Positions 1 through 10,020 of a stretch of DNA of 64,000 nt are shown in pieces (within the stretch, counting starts at the first letter, position 1; each line of letters starts with the position of its first letter). The stretch is from the NCBI RefSeq assembly GCF_036010325.1, contig NZ_CP108549.1:2294001-2358000 (forward strand), given 5' to 3'. This stretch comes from Streptomyces sp. NBC_01210. GTDB lineage: Bacteria > Actinomycetota > Actinomycetes > Streptomycetales > Streptomycetaceae. The notes below the pieces were generated by a model that made no database searches, had not been told where the DNA came from, and saw nothing but the letters and a program-made list of their open reading frames with translations. The translations under genes and the position numbers were made by a program.

Positions 1-1041
1 TCCGGCAATCTCGCCGAACTGATCGACCAGCAGCACGTCGTGGGCGTTACCACCAACCCCTCGATCTTCCAGAAGGCCATCAGCAGCGGTGACGGTTACG
101 AGCAGCAGCTCGCCGACCTCGCCGTGCGCAAGGTGACCGTCGAGGAAGCCGTACGGATGATCACGACGGCGGACGTCCGCGACGCCGCCGACATCCTGCG
201 GCCGGTGTTCGACACCACCGGCGGCCAGGACGGCCGGGTCTCCATCGAGGTCGACCCGCGCCTGGCGCACAAGACCGCGGCGACCATCGCCGAGGCGAAG
301 CAGCTGGCCTGGCTGGTGGACCGTCCGAACACGCTCATCAAGATCCCGGCGACTAGGGCCGGCCTGCCGGCGATCACCGAGGTCATCGGGAAGGGCATCA
401 GCGTCAATGTCACGCTGATCTTCTCCCTGGAGCGCTACCGCGAGGTCATGGACGCCTATCTGGCCGGTCTGGAGAAGGCGAAGGCCGCCGGACTGGACCT
501 CTCCAAGATCCAGTCCGTGGCGTCCTTCTTCGTGTCCCGCGTGGACACCGAGATCGACAAGCGGCTCGACGCCCTGGGCACCCCGGAGGCCAAGGAGGCC
601 CGCGGCAAGGCGGCCCTGGCCAACGCCCGTCTCGCGTACCAGGCGTACGAAGAGGTCTTCAGCAGCGACCGCTGGGCCGCGCTCGACAAGGCGCAGGCCA
701 ACAAGCAGCGTCCGCTGTGGGCCTCGACGGGCGTCAAGGACCCGGCGTACAAGGACACGATGTACGTCGACGAGCTGGTCGCCCCGGGCACGGTGAACAC
801 CATGCCGGAGGCCACGCTGGAGGCCACCGCCGACCACGGTCAGATCACCGGTGACACGGTGCGCGGCACGTATGAGCAGGCTCGCGCCGAGCTCGACGCC
901 ATCGAGAAGCTCGGGATCTCCTACGACGAGGTCGTACAGCTGCTCGAGGACGAGGGCGTCGAGAAGTTCGCGACGTCCTGGAACGATCTCCTCAACTCGA
1001 CCGAGGCCGAGCTCAAGCGCCTCGCTCCTTCGGAGGGCTGA
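1..1041 (+). CDS. tal: Transaldolase, 5' end outside window
   Basis: Cytosolic transaldolase of the non-oxidative pentose phosphate pathway; it moves a dihydroxyacetone unit from sedoheptulose-7-phosphate to glyceraldehyde-3-phosphate. The reading frame is open from base 1 (reading [21 protein letters not shown]), so the true start lies upstream; 346 residues are visible. The Schiff-base lysine sits in the family signature [16 protein letters not shown] (about bases 328-375), and VTTNPSIF is the usual N-terminal signature. The stop is 5 nt before zwf, and the zwf ribosome binding site is inside this gene's end, so the two are translated together. The symbol is tal; Streptomyces often have two copies and I cannot say which this is. 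Confidence 0.96.
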   Translation, partial: SGNLAELIDQQHVVGVTTNPSIFQKAISSGDGYEQQLADLAVRKVTVEEAVRMITTADVRDAADILRPVFDTTGGQDGRVSIEVDPRLAHKTAATIAEAKQLAWLVDRPNTLIKIPATRAGLPAITEVIGKGISVNVTLIFSLERYREVMDAYLAGLEKAKAAGLDLSKIQSVASFFVSRVDTEIDKRLDALGTPEAKEARGKAALANARLAYQAYEEVFSSDRWAALDKAQANKQRPLWASTGVKDPAYKDTMYVDELVAPGTVNTMPEATLEATADHGQITGDTVRGTYEQARAELDAIEKLGISYDEVVQLLEDEGVEKFATSWNDLLNSTEAELKRLAPSEG

Positions 1042-1046
1042 CCAAC

Positions 1047-2579
1047 TTGTCCGGTCTCAGCGGAGCCAACCCGCTCCGTGACCCCGCAGACCGACGGCTC
1101 CCGCGTATCGCGGGGCCGTCGGGCCTGGTCATCTTCGGTGTCACGGGCGATTTGTCACGTAAAAAGTTGATGCCAGCCGTCTATGACCTGGCCAACCGCG
1201 GGTTGCTGCCACCGGGCTTCTCGCTCGTCGGTTTCGCCCGCCGTGAGTGGAAGGACGAGGACTTCGCACAGGTGGTCCACGACGCCGTCAAGGCCCACGC
1301 CCGTACGCCGTTCCGCGAGGAGGTCTGGCAGCAGCTCATCCAGGGGATGCGCTTCGTCCCGGGCGACTTCGACGACGACGACGCCTTCGAGCAGCTGAAG
1401 TCGACCATCGAGGACCTCGACAAGAAGCAGGGCACCGGCGGCAACTTCGCGTTCTATCTCTCCGTACCGCCGAAGTTCTTCCCAAAGGTTGTCCAGCAGC
1501 TCAAGAAGCACGGGCTCGCCGACCAGAAGCAAGGCTCCTGGCGCCGCGCGGTCATCGAGAAGCCGTTCGGCCACGACCTGGTCTCCGCCAAGGAGCTCAA
1601 CCAGGTGGTGCACGAGGTCTTTCCGCCCAACGAGGTCTTCCGGATCGACCACTACCTCGGCAAGGAGACCGTCCAGAACATTCTGGCGCTGCGCTTCGCC
1701 AACACCCTCTTCGAGCCGATCTGGAACCGGTCGTACGTCGACCACGTCCAGATCACCATGGCCGAGGACATCGGCATCGGCGGCCGCGCCGGCTACTACG
1801 ACGGTATCGGCGCCGCCCGTGACGTCATCCAGAACCACCTGCTCCAGTTGCTCGCGCTGACCACGATGGAGGAGCCCGCCTCCTTCGACGCGGACGCGCT
1901 CGCGGCCGAGAAGACCAAGGTGCTGGGCGCGGTGAAGCTGCCCAAGGATCTGTCCAAGAACACGGTGCGCGCACAGTACGCGGGGGGCTGGCAGGGCGGC
2001 GAGAAGGCCGTCGGCTATCTCGAGGAAGACGGCATCGACCCCAAGTCGAAGACCGACACCTACGCGGCCATAAAGCTGGGGATCGACAACCGCCGCTGGG
2101 CCGGAGTCCCGTTCTACCTCCGTACCGGCAAGCGGCTCGGCCGCCGTGTCACGGAGATCGCGGTGATCTTCCAGCGCGCCCCGCACTCCCCCTTCGACCA
2201 CACGGCCACGGAGGAGCTGGGCCAGAACGCCCTGGTCATCCGCGTCCAGCCGGACGAGGGCGTGACCCTGCGGTTCGGCTCGAAGGTGCCCGGCACCTCG
2301 ATGGAGGTGCGGGACGTCTCGATGGACTTCGCGTACGGCGAGTCCTTCACGGAGTCCAGCCCCGAGGCGTACGAGCGCCTCATCCTCGACGTCCTGCTCG
2401 GCGACTCCAACCTCTTCCCGCGCGTGGAGGAGGTCGAGCTGTCCTGGAAGATCCTCGACCCGATCGAGCAGTTCTGGGACAAGCACGGCAAGCCCGCGCA
2501 GTACCCGGCCGGGACCTGGGGCCCGGTCGAGGCGGACGAAATGCTCGCACGAGACGGACGGAGCTGGCGTCGGCCATGA
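1047..2579 (+). CDS. zwf: Glucose-6-phosphate 1-dehydrogenase
   Basis: NADP-dependent glucose-6-phosphate dehydrogenase, the entry enzyme of the oxidative pentose phosphate pathway and a main NADPH source. 510 residues, the normal length. The N-terminal Rossmann motif GVTGDLSRKKL (about residues 32-42) binds NADP and RIDHYLGKE (about residue 200) is the active-site signature. The start is TTG at 1047, supported by GGAGGG 9 nt upstream within tal. Its stop overlaps the opcA start by 4 nt (ATGA), so zwf, opcA and pgl are translationally coupled. Confidence 0.97.
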   Translation: MSGLSGANPLRDPADRRLPRIAGPSGLVIFGVTGDLSRKKLMPAVYDLANRGLLPPGFSLVGFARREWKDEDFAQVVHDAVKAHARTPFREEVWQQLIQGMRFVPGDFDDDDAFEQLKSTIEDLDKKQGTGGNFAFYLSVPPKFFPKVVQQLKKHGLADQKQGSWRRAVIEKPFGHDLVSAKELNQVVHEVFPPNEVFRIDHYLGKETVQNILALRFANTLFEPIWNRSYVDHVQITMAEDIGIGGRAGYYDGIGAARDVIQNHLLQLLALTTMEEPASFDADALAAEKTKVLGAVKLPKDLSKNTVRAQYAGGWQGGEKAVGYLEEDGIDPKSKTDTYAAIKLGIDNRRWAGVPFYLRTGKRLGRRVTEIAVIFQRAPHSPFDHTATEELGQNALVIRVQPDEGVTLRFGSKVPGTSMEVRDVSMDFAYGESFTESSPEAYERLILDVLLGDSNLFPRVEEVELSWKILDPIEQFWDKHGKPAQYPAGTWGPVEADEMLARDGRSWRRP

Positions 2580-3616
2580 AGATCGACCTTACGGACACCA
2601 CAGCCAGCAAGATCAACAAGGCGCTGGTGCAGGGGCGCCGGGCCGTCGGCACGCAGGCCGTCGGCATGGTGCTCACCCTTGTCATCGTCACCGACGAGGA
2701 GAACGCCTACGACGCGCTGAAGGCGGCCAACGATGCGTCCCGCGAGCACCCCTCGCGAAAGCTCGTCGTCATCAAGCGGGTCTCACGTTCGCCGCGCGAC
2801 CGGGCGAAGGCACGCCTGGACGCCGAGGTGCGGGTGGGCACTGACGCGGGCACCGGCGAGACGGTCGTCGTGCGGCTGTACGGCGAGGTCATCAACCACG
2901 CCCAGTCGGTGGCGCTGCCACTGCTGCTGCCGGACGCGCCGGTGGTGGTCTGGTGGCCGGTGAACGCGCCGACCGACCCGGCCAAGGACCCGCTGGGTGC
3001 GCTGGCACAGCGCCGGGTGACGGACACATACGCCTCCGAGCAGCCGGTGCAGGAGCTGGCGGGGCGTGCCGAGGTGTACACCCCCGGCGACACCGATCTG
3101 GCCTGGACCCGGATCACACCGTGGCGCTCGATGCTCGCGGCCGCTCTGGACCAGGTCAGCTGCGAGGTCACCGCGGCGGAGGTGGAGGGCGAGGAGTTCA
3201 ACCCGAGCTGCGAGCTGCTCGCCATGTGGCTCGCGGACCGGCTGAAGGTGCCGGTGAAGCGCTCGTTCTCCGCCGGTCCCGGCCTCACCGCCGTACGGAT
3301 GGAGACCTCCTGCGGTCCGATCGTGCTGGACCGGGCGGACGGCTCGCTGGCGACGCTGTCGATCCAGGGCCAGCCGGACCGGGCGGTGGCGCTCCAGCGG
3401 CGTGAGACGGCAGAGCTGATGGCGGAGGAACTGCGGCGGCTCGACCCGGACGACATCTACGCGTCGGCGCTGCGGTTCGGCGTGGACCGGCTGGCCACTC
3501 CGGAGGAAAACGGGGCTGACGATACGTCGAGGTCCGGTGCGTCGAAGTCCGATGCCAAGCCCGCCTCCGCCGCCGCCAAGAAGGCCGCTCCGGCCAAGAA
3601 GGCGGCGGCCAAGTGA
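2576..3616 (+). CDS. opcA: Glucose-6-phosphate dehydrogenase assembly protein OpcA
   Basis: OpcA is the actinobacterial and cyanobacterial factor that helps assemble and activate Zwf. 346 residues; the body (about residues 1-300) carries family-typical stretches such as WWPVNAPTDPAKDPLG and ITPWRSMLAAALDQ. It ends in a low-complexity basic tail rich in K and A (about residues 322-346, ending AAPAKKAAAK), resembling the tail of UvrA in this window. The ATG overlaps the zwf stop by 4 nt, and its own stop overlaps the pgl GTG by 4 nt. The position directly after zwf supports the call. Confidence 0.95.
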   Translation: MKIDLTDTTASKINKALVQGRRAVGTQAVGMVLTLVIVTDEENAYDALKAANDASREHPSRKLVVIKRVSRSPRDRAKARLDAEVRVGTDAGTGETVVVRLYGEVINHAQSVALPLLLPDAPVVVWWPVNAPTDPAKDPLGALAQRRVTDTYASEQPVQELAGRAEVYTPGDTDLAWTRITPWRSMLAAALDQVSCEVTAAEVEGEEFNPSCELLAMWLADRLKVPVKRSFSAGPGLTAVRMETSCGPIVLDRADGSLATLSIQGQPDRAVALQRRETAELMAEELRRLDPDDIYASALRFGVDRLATPEENGADDTSRSGASKSDAKPASAAAKKAAPAKKAAAK

Positions 3617-4395
3617 GTGCTCCGCAACTCGTCGTCCACCGTGACAAGGAGTTGATGGCGCAGGCCGCCGCGGCCCGGCTGATCACGAAGATCGTGGACG
3701 CCCAGTCCGCGCGCGGCTCGGCGTCGGTGGTCCTGACGGGCGGCCGCAACGGCAACGCCCTGCTGGCCGCCCTCGACAGCTCACCGGCCCGGGACGCGAT
3801 CGACTGGCCGCGGCTCGACCTGTGGTGGGGCGACGAACGGTTCCTCCCGGAGGGCGACCCGGAGCGCAATGTCACGCAGGCCCGCGAGGCTCTGCTGGAC
3901 AGGGTGTCGCTGGATCCGTCCCGGGTGCATGCGATGCCCGCGTCGGACGGCGAGTACGGCAACGACGCGGACGCGGCCGCTGCCGCGTACGCAGCCGAAC
4001 TCGCCGCCGCGGCGGGCCCGGAGGACCATGGCCCGGTGCCGACGTTCGACGTACTGATGCTGGGCGTCGGCCCGGACACGCATGTGGCGTCGCTCTTCCC
4101 GGAACTGCCTGCGGTCCGTGAGACGGAGCGCACGGTGGTCGCCGTCCACGGCGCGCCGAAGCCGCCGCCGACCCGTATCTCGCTCACGCTCCCGGCGATT
4201 CGCGCGGCACGCGAGGTGTGGCTGCTGGCGGCGGGCGAGGACAAGGCGAAGGCGGCGAGGATCGCGCTGTCGGGCGCGGGCGAGGTGCAGGCTCCCGCGG
4301 CAGGCGCGTACGGACGCAGCCGGACGCTGTGGCTGCTGGACGCCGCGGCGGCCGCACAGCTGCCGCGCGACCTGTACCCGCCGGCGTCGCCCTGA
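3613..4395 (+). CDS. pgl: 6-phosphogluconolactonase
   Basis: Hydrolyses 6-phosphogluconolactone to 6-phosphogluconate, the second step of the oxidative pentose phosphate pathway. 260 residues, NagB/DevB fold. Motifs: LTGGRNGNALLAAL (phosphate-binding loop, about residue 40), WWGDERFLP (about 73-81) and LMLGVGPDTHVASLFP (about 147). GTG start at 3613 overlaps the opcA stop (GTGA). It is the last gene of the operon and is followed by a repeat-rich non-coding stretch that probably holds the transcript end. Confidence 0.95.
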   Translation: MSAPQLVVHRDKELMAQAAAARLITKIVDAQSARGSASVVLTGGRNGNALLAALDSSPARDAIDWPRLDLWWGDERFLPEGDPERNVTQAREALLDRVSLDPSRVHAMPASDGEYGNDADAAAAAYAAELAAAAGPEDHGPVPTFDVLMLGVGPDTHVASLFPELPAVRETERTVVAVHGAPKPPPTRISLTLPAIRAAREVWLLAAGEDKAKAARIALSGAGEVQAPAAGAYGRSRTLWLLDAAAAAQLPRDLYPPASP

Positions 4396-4399
4396 CCGT

Positions 4400-4540
4400 G
4401 GGGCTCCGCCCTGGACCCCGCGCCTCAATCGCCGGCGAGGCTGAATTGTCCCGCCAAATCGGCCCGTCCGGCGTTTGAGGACACACCCCCCTGCGTGGGG
4501 GGACCCCGGAAGGACGTCCGGGGTCTGGGGCGCAGCCCCC
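4400..4540. repeat. Streptomyces-type intergenic palindromic element (copy 1)
   Basis: Between the convergent pgl and DUF3052-like genes the sequence begins with GGGGCTCCGCC and ends with a near-inverted GGGGCGCAGCCCC. Inside are arms of the type CCTCAATCGCCGG and GTCCGGCGTTTGAGGA, which are inverted relative to each other. The same building blocks recur at 22357-22481 and, as a perfect hairpin, at 26693-26745. It probably ends transcription from both sides. No ORF here looks coding. Confidence 0.6.
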
Positions 4541-4589
4541 CCGTCACGGGGAAGGGGCGGGTAGGGGGGACAAGCCCCGCCGCAGGCGC

Positions 4590-5000
4590 TCACCCCGCCC
4601 GGTTCTCCACGCGCCGCACGAACTTCAGCCCGGACCAGTCCTCCCCCAGCGCGGCGACCTTCACATCGACGATGCCGAGCGGGAGGAACAGGTCCCGCAG
4701 CGCGTTCTCGGTGATGTCGCTCGCAAGGCCGGCGGCCTTGCGCGGCCATGCGATCCAGAGCATCGCCGGGTCCGCCAGGTGCTCGACGAGCGTCGTCGCA
4801 TCGGCTGCCAGATCGCCGTGCGTACGGTAGAAGGCCAGCGTCACCTCGGCGTCCCGTGAACCGCGCTCGCCGACCCTGACACCTTCGGGCAGCTCGGGAA
4901 TCGTCCAGTCCCGGGGCCGGTGTCTGAGCGCGACGCGCTGGCCCGGCTTGATGCCGAGCTTCTTGGCCAGCCCAGTGCCCGAGTAGCCGGATGTGGTCAT
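4590..5000 (-). CDS. DUF3052-like small protein
   Basis: A 136-residue soluble protein of unknown function that matches my memory of the actinobacterial DUF3052 family: it begins with YSGTGLAKKLGIKPGQRVAL and has the conserved blocks MLWIAWPRKAAG and VDVKVAALGEDWSGLKFVRR. No signal peptide or membrane segment. The ATG at 5000 overlaps the stop of the upstream PH-domain gene by 4 nt (ATGA), so it is the last cistron of the pgi/PH-domain transcript. The longer open frame upstream of 5000 is antisense to the PH gene and not coding. Confidence 0.8.
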   Translation of the reverse strand: MTTSGYSGTGLAKKLGIKPGQRVALRHRPRDWTIPELPEGVRVGERGSRDAEVTLAFYRTHGDLAADATTLVEHLADPAMLWIAWPRKAAGLASDITENALRDLFLPLGIVDVKVAALGEDWSGLKFVRRVENRAG

Positions 5001-6550
5001 ACGGGGATTGTCGCGCCGTCCTCGGCCGCACCGCAGCCCGTCGTCCGCTCCTCCCGTATCAGGAACGGCTCCAGCAGCCCTGGTACCGCTTCCGAGGCGA
5101 AGGCCAGGCCCTCGCCCTCCGCGGCGTCGTACACCGAATAGGCCCCGGCCCCCGCGGCCGTCGTCGCCGTCAGTGTCAGCACTCCGGCCCGACGCTGGAA
5201 GACCGACTGCTTCAGCGTCCAGCCGATGACCCCGCTCCGCTGCAGCGCGACCGTCGCGCGACGGACCGTGCCGGAGCGGGCGACCAGATAGGCGCCGCTG
5301 ATGGCGTGGCCGAGGTTGCGGTACGCGTCCAGCGCGAGGATCACCGCGATCGGCACCGCCGCCGCCACGCAGGCGGCCGCGAGATACAGCAGGACGGGAG
5401 TGACACGGGCGCCCAGGACAGCGAGCACCAGCACCGGCGGCAGCGACGCCGCCAGCGCCCATCGCAGCCGGCGGGTGCGCGCCGCCCGTGGGTGGCCGGT
5501 CAGCCGGGCCGCGCTCGTCGGGGCCACAGTCTCGCGCAGCACCTGCGCGGACACCTCGTCGGCCATCGCACGCGGCGCGGCCGGGAGCAGCACCTTGAGG
5601 TCCGCGTGTTTGTCATCGTCGTCCTTGACGAGCCCGGTGGCGACGGCGTCCACCCGGGCGGCGCCGAACATCCGCACGCCCAGCGGCTCGACGAGTTCGA
5701 CGCCGCGCAGCCGCCTCTCCTCCATGGAGATCGAGCGGGCGGTGAACAGACCACGCCGCACCCGCAGCGTGCCGCCGGGCTCACGCTCCAGGCGGTAGTT
5801 CCACCACATCTCGATCCAGAGGCCGAGCGCGCCGACGACGCCCGCGGCCCCGGCCGCGACGACGAGCACCACGAGCATCCAGACGACCGGGGTGTCCCGG
5901 AAACGGTCCCCGACCCAGTCGATGACCTTGCCCTGCGCCCCGAACCACTCGCTGACCTGCATCACACCGCCGACCGCCGCGCCGCCCAGCAGCGGGGCGA
6001 CGAAGGAGACCGGCGCATACCGGATCCAGGACGGGTCGCGTGCGGCGAGCGTGCCCTCGCGGTGGGTGCCGGACGGGCCGGCGGCCCGCGCCAGCAGCTC
6101 CCTGCGCAGGCACTCGCCCGCCGCCCTGCTGACCGGGTCCAGCTCCAGCGTGGACTCGCCGCCCGCACTGTGCTCGCCGGTGCCGATACGCACCTTGACC
6201 AGGCCGAGGACACGCAGCAGCGGGTTGGCGGTCAGATCGACGCTGCGGATGCGCTCACGGGCCAGCGAACGGCGTTTGACCAGCAGCAGTCCCGTGTGGA
6301 GTTCGGCGCGCTCGGGGCCGATGCGGTAGCGGGTCCGGCGCCACCGTACGTAGTCCGCGCCCGTGCCCGCGGCGACGAGCAGAAGCGCCCCGGCCAGCAC
6401 CCGGCCGAACGCCTGCCACAGCGGCATGGCGCCCGCGAGGCCGAGGGCGATGGGCAGCCCGGCACCCGCGACCACGCCCGCCATGACGAGCGCGGTGACC
6501 AGGACCGTACGCCGGTCGAGTCGCTGCCAGCCGTCCTGCGGGGAACTCAT
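4997..6550 (-). CDS. PH domain (YdbT-type) membrane protein
   Basis: 517-residue integral membrane protein with bacterial PH (bPH2/YdbT-type) repeats. Hydrophobic segments lie at about residues 15-60, 190-250 and 355-395, each followed by a soluble block with the typical pattern of YRIGPERAELHTGLL, LRVRRGLFTARSISMEERR and VARSGTVRRATVALQR, i.e. three PH modules. The family occurs as a pair with a shorter one-module partner, which is exactly the upstream gene here (4-nt overlap at 6547-6550). Molecular role unknown; likely a membrane-associated scaffold. Confidence 0.85.
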   Translation of the reverse strand: MSSPQDGWQRLDRRTVLVTALVMAGVVAGAGLPIALGLAGAMPLWQAFGRVLAGALLLVAAGTGADYVRWRRTRYRIGPERAELHTGLLLVKRRSLARERIRSVDLTANPLLRVLGLVKVRIGTGEHSAGGESTLELDPVSRAAGECLRRELLARAAGPSGTHREGTLAARDPSWIRYAPVSFVAPLLGGAAVGGVMQVSEWFGAQGKVIDWVGDRFRDTPVVWMLVVLVVAAGAAGVVGALGLWIEMWWNYRLEREPGGTLRVRRGLFTARSISMEERRLRGVELVEPLGVRMFGAARVDAVATGLVKDDDDKHADLKVLLPAAPRAMADEVSAQVLRETVAPTSAARLTGHPRAARTRRLRWALAASLPPVLVLAVLGARVTPVLLYLAAACVAAAVPIAVILALDAYRNLGHAISGAYLVARSGTVRRATVALQRSGVIGWTLKQSVFQRRAGVLTLTATTAAGAGAYSVYDAAEGEGLAFASEAVPGLLEPFLIREERTTGCGAAEDGATIPV

Positions 6551-7047
6551 GTCGCGTCCCCGGGCGTGGCCTGGGTGATCCGGGTCAGCTGCTCGGCGAG
6601 CTCCGCCGCGAGCTCATGGTCGAGCCCCTCGATCTTGATCGCACCTTTGGAGGAGGCGGTGGTGACGATGACCGTGGCGAGCCTGAAAGCCTGTTCCAGC
6701 GGCCCGCGCAGCGTGTCCACGGTCTGGATCCGGGACATGGGTGCGATCCGCCACTCCTGCCAGAACGCGCCCGTATGGACATAGACCGCTTCGTCCGTGA
6801 CTTCCCAGCGGTGCACCCGGAACCACCACGCGGGGAAAAAGGCGGTGCAGGCGAGGCCCAGCACCCCCAGCACCCAGGCGACCGTCAGCAGCCACGGCCG
6901 TGCGGGCGCGATCAGCGCGCCCAGCACGGCCAGGACCGCCACCGGTACGGCGGTCGTCAGCAGCCACTGCACCCGCCACCAGCCGACGACCCGCTCATTG
7001 AGCATGTTGTCCGGCGGCCTCAGCCGCACCGCACCCTCCCCCGTCAT
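6547..7047 (-). CDS. PH domain (YdbS-type) membrane protein
   Basis: 166-residue membrane protein with one bPH2 module. Two hydrophobic segments at about residues 25-70 are followed by the module RWEVTDEAVYVHTGAFWQEW and RIQTVDTLRGPLEQAFRLAT. I chose the ATG at 7047 (MTGEGAVRLRPPD), 4 nt after the pgi stop; the open frame extends 23 codons further into pgi and is unlikely to be used. It pairs with the YdbT-type gene that overlaps it by 4 nt. Confidence 0.85.
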   Translation of the reverse strand: MTGEGAVRLRPPDNMLNERVVGWWRVQWLLTTAVPVAVLAVLGALIAPARPWLLTVAWVLGVLGLACTAFFPAWWFRVHRWEVTDEAVYVHTGAFWQEWRIAPMSRIQTVDTLRGPLEQAFRLATVIVTTASSKGAIKIEGLDHELAAELAEQLTRITQATPGDAT

Positions 7048-7051
7048 CTGC

Positions 7052-8740
7052 TCAACGACCGCGTAGCGTGCGGTACTTGGCGACGAGCGTCGAGGTCGAG
7101 CTGTCCAGCTGCTCACCCCTTCCTTCGGTCAGCACCGGCTCGATCTTCTTCGCGAGAATCTTGCCGAGCTCGACACCCCACTGGTCGAAGGAGTCGATGT
7201 TCCAGATCGCGCCCTGGACGAACACCTTGTGCTCATACAGTGCGATCAACTGCCCCAGCACGGACGGCGTCAGCTCCTCGGCGAGGATCGTCGTCGTCGG
7301 GTGGTTGCCCCGGAACGTCTTGTGCGGCACCAGCTCCTCGGGCACGCCCTCCGCCCGTACCTCCTCCGGGGTCTTGCCGAAGGCGAGCGCCTGCGTCTGC
7401 GCGAAGAAGTTGGCCATCAGCAGATCGTGCTGGGCGACCAGACCCGGCGCCAGGTCCGCGACCGGATTGGCGAAGCCGATGAAGTCCGCCGGGATCATCT
7501 TCGTGCCCTGGTGGATGAGCTGGTAGTACGCGTGCTGGCCGTTGGTGCCGGGCGTGCCCCAGACCACCGGACCGGTCTGCCAGTCCACCGGATTGCCCTC
7601 GCGGTCCACGGACTTGCCGTTGGACTCCATGTCGAGCTGCTGGAGGTAGGCGGTGAACTTGCTGAGATAGTGCGAGTACGGCAGCACCGCATGCGTCTGC
7701 GCGTCGAAGAACTCGCCGTACCAGACCCCCAACAGGCCCAGCAGCAGCGGCGCATTGGCCTCCGCCGGGGCCGTACGGAAGTGCTCGTCGACCAGGTGGA
7801 AGCCGTCGAGCATCTCCCGGAAGCGGTCCGGGCCGATCGCGATCATCAGCGAGAGGCCGACGGCGGAGTCGTAGGAGTACCGCCCGCCGACCCAGTCCCA
7901 GAACCCGAACATGTTCGCCGTGTCGATGCCGAAGCCGGCGACCTTCTCGGCGTTCGTCGACACCGCCACGAAGTGCTTGGCGACGGCCTCCTGGCCGGCC
8001 TGGAGACCGGTGAGCAGCCAGTCGCGGGCGGATGTGGCGTTGGTGATGGTCTCGATGGTGGTGAAGGTCTTGGAGGCGATGATGAAGAGCGTCTCGGCCG
8101 GGTCCAAGTCCCTTACGGCCTCGTGCAGATCGGCCCCGTCGACGTTCGACACAAAGCGGAACGTCAGCTCGCGTGCGGTGTAGGAGCGCAGTACCTCGTA
8201 TGCCATCGCCGGGCCCAGATCGGATCCGCCGATGCCGATGTTGACGACGTTCTTGATGGGCTTGCCGGTGTGCCCGGTCCACTCGCCCGACCTGATCCGG
8301 TCGGAGAAGGCGCTCATCTTGTCGAGCACCGCGTGCACCGCGGGCACCACGTTCTCGCCGTCCACCTCGATCACGGCGTCACGCGGGGCGCGCAGCGCCG
8401 TGTGCAGAACGGCGCGGTCCTCGGTGGTGTTGATCTTCTCGCCGCGGAACATCGCGTCCCGCAGCCTGGATACGTCGGTGGCCACGGCCAGCTCGCGCAG
8501 CAAGGCCAGCGTCTCGTCGGTCACCAGATGCTTGGAGTAGTCGAGGTACAGATCGCCGACCTGGAGGGTGTACCCGGTGCCGCGCGCCGTATCGGCCGCG
8601 AACAGCTCCCGCAGATGCGTCTCCCCCAGCTGCTCGCGGTGCTTGCCGAGAGCAGTCCATTCGGGCGTCCGGTTGAGCCTGGTACGGCCTTCTGCGTTCA
8701 TCTCAGCCCACTTCTTCTCGTACCTGCCTGCATGCCCCAC
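7052..8740 (-). CDS. pgi: Glucose-6-phosphate isomerase
   Basis: Cytosolic phosphoglucose isomerase interconverting glucose-6-P and fructose-6-P, linking the neighbouring pentose-phosphate and glycolysis genes. 562 residues from GTG 8740, or 549 from ATG 8701 ([15 protein letters not shown]). The GTG has a clear GGAG 5 nt upstream; the ATG agrees better with the usual length of about 550, so the first 13 residues are uncertain. Signatures: [25 protein letters not shown] and [10 protein letters not shown]. The MFS gene ends 12 nt upstream on the same strand, and the PH-domain genes follow within 5 nt. Confidence 0.96.
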   Translation of the reverse strand: MGHAGRYEKKWAEMNAEGRTRLNRTPEWTALGKHREQLGETHLRELFAADTARGTGYTLQVGDLYLDYSKHLVTDETLALLRELAVATDVSRLRDAMFRGEKINTTEDRAVLHTALRAPRDAVIEVDGENVVPAVHAVLDKMSAFSDRIRSGEWTGHTGKPIKNVVNIGIGGSDLGPAMAYEVLRSYTARELTFRFVSNVDGADLHEAVRDLDPAETLFIIASKTFTTIETITNATSARDWLLTGLQAGQEAVAKHFVAVSTNAEKVAGFGIDTANMFGFWDWVGGRYSYDSAVGLSLMIAIGPDRFREMLDGFHLVDEHFRTAPAEANAPLLLGLLGVWYGEFFDAQTHAVLPYSHYLSKFTAYLQQLDMESNGKSVDREGNPVDWQTGPVVWGTPGTNGQHAYYQLIHQGTKMIPADFIGFANPVADLAPGLVAQHDLLMANFFAQTQALAFGKTPEEVRAEGVPEELVPHKTFRGNHPTTTILAEELTPSVLGQLIALYEHKVFVQGAIWNIDSFDQWGVELGKILAKKIEPVLTEGRGEQLDSSTSTLVAKYRTLRGR

Positions 8741-8752
8741 TGCATCTCCAAC

Positions 8753-9964
8753 CTAATTGATCAGCGGGGTCAGCGACGCGACAGCCGACACGAAGAGTCC
8801 GGCCGCCAGCAGAGCGGGTGTGTTCGGTCCCCAGGCGGCGGCCGCCGCACCGCCCAGCAGTGCGCCGAGCGGGGCTCCGGCGACCGCGAGCGTACGGAAG
8901 GCGGAGCCGATCCGGCCCAGCATCGCCGCCGGACTGCGCTCCTGCATCAGCGTCGTCCGATTGACGTTCCACACCATGCCCATGACCCCGAAGACCGCCA
9001 TGGCGGTGAGCGTCACCCACAGCTCGCGCACCGATCCCATCGCGACCAGGCATCCGGTCTGCACGATCCCGGCTGCGAACACGCTCCGTATTCGGCCGAG
9101 GCGCTCGGAGAGCCTGCGGGCCAGCAGACCGCCGACCGCGCTGCCCGCCCCGACGGCCGTGATCACCGCCGCATACCCGCCGTTCCCGGCGTCCAGCCAG
9201 CCGGTGACATGGACGACGAGGGTGGCGATGAGGGCGCCCATGCCGATGTTGCAGAGGGTGGTGGCGATACAGAGTCCGCGTTGCGCGCGGTCCCGCCACA
9301 GGGTCCGTAGCCCTTCCCCGATCTCGCCGCGCAGAGTGCTGCCCGTCGCTCCGGTAGCCCTCGATGGCGCAGTGACCCGCAGCGAGGCGACGAGGGCCGC
9401 CGCCACGACATACGTCGCCGCATCCGCCGCGTACGGCACGGCGGCGCCCACGACGAGCAGCACCGGTACCACCGGCGCGGCCAGGAAGCCGCCGACGATC
9501 TGCTGTGCGGTCATCAGCCTGGCGTTGGCACTGCCCAGCGCCTCGGCCGGCACCAGCGAGGGCAGCAGGGCGGTGGCTGCGTTGTCGAAGAGCGTCTGGA
9601 GCGTGGTGAGCGCGAAGGCGAGTCCGAACAGCAGGGCCATCGAGCCCAGATCCAGCCACACCGCGACGGCGAAGGCGGCCATCAGCGCGCCCCGCAGCAG
9701 ATCGACGGCCCACATCGCCCGCCGCTGGTCAACCCGGTCGGCGACCGCGCCGCCGAGCAGTCCGAACAGCAGCCAGGGCAGATAGCCGCACGCCGTCACG
9801 GAGGCGATCAGCAGCGGGTCGTCGGTCAGTGAGGCGGCGAGCAGCGGCATCGCGGCGATCTGGAGCGAGTCGCCGAACTTCGAGACGACGGCGGCCGTCC
9901 ACAGCCGTCCGAACCCCCCGCGCCATGCGGGTGTTCGCGCCTGTGCCGCTTCGGTCGCCGTCAC
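8753..9964 (-). CDS. MFS transporter
   Basis: 403-residue major facilitator protein with about 12 hydrophobic segments. The cytoplasmic loop after helix 2 reads GGAVADRVDQRR, the MFS motif A (G-x-x-x-D-R-x-x-x-R). Substrate unknown; the sequence resembles the enterobactin-exporter-like/MFS_3 drug-export group. GTG start at 9964 with AGGGG 5 nt upstream; the longer open frame beyond it is antisense to the RbpA-like gene. Pgi starts 12 nt downstream, so read-through transcription into pgi is likely. Confidence 0.85.
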   Translation of the reverse strand: MTATEAAQARTPAWRGGFGRLWTAAVVSKFGDSLQIAAMPLLAASLTDDPLLIASVTACGYLPWLLFGLLGGAVADRVDQRRAMWAVDLLRGALMAAFAVAVWLDLGSMALLFGLAFALTTLQTLFDNAATALLPSLVPAEALGSANARLMTAQQIVGGFLAAPVVPVLLVVGAAVPYAADAATYVVAAALVASLRVTAPSRATGATGSTLRGEIGEGLRTLWRDRAQRGLCIATTLCNIGMGALIATLVVHVTGWLDAGNGGYAAVITAVGAGSAVGGLLARRLSERLGRIRSVFAAGIVQTGCLVAMGSVRELWVTLTAMAVFGVMGMVWNVNRTTLMQERSPAAMLGRIGSAFRTLAVAGAPLGALLGGAAAAAWGPNTPALLAAGLFVSAVASLTPLIN

Positions 9965-10020
9965 AACATCCCCTTCCGGTCCGTGATTCAGAACCGTAAG
10001 GGGTGCCACTGACACCGAAG

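Noticed and set aside
4991..6784. 597-codon plus-strand frame antisense to the PH-domain genes
   Set aside because: Low-complexity R/D/G/H-rich composition and no recognisable domain; the minus-strand genes have membrane helices and 4-nt overlaps.
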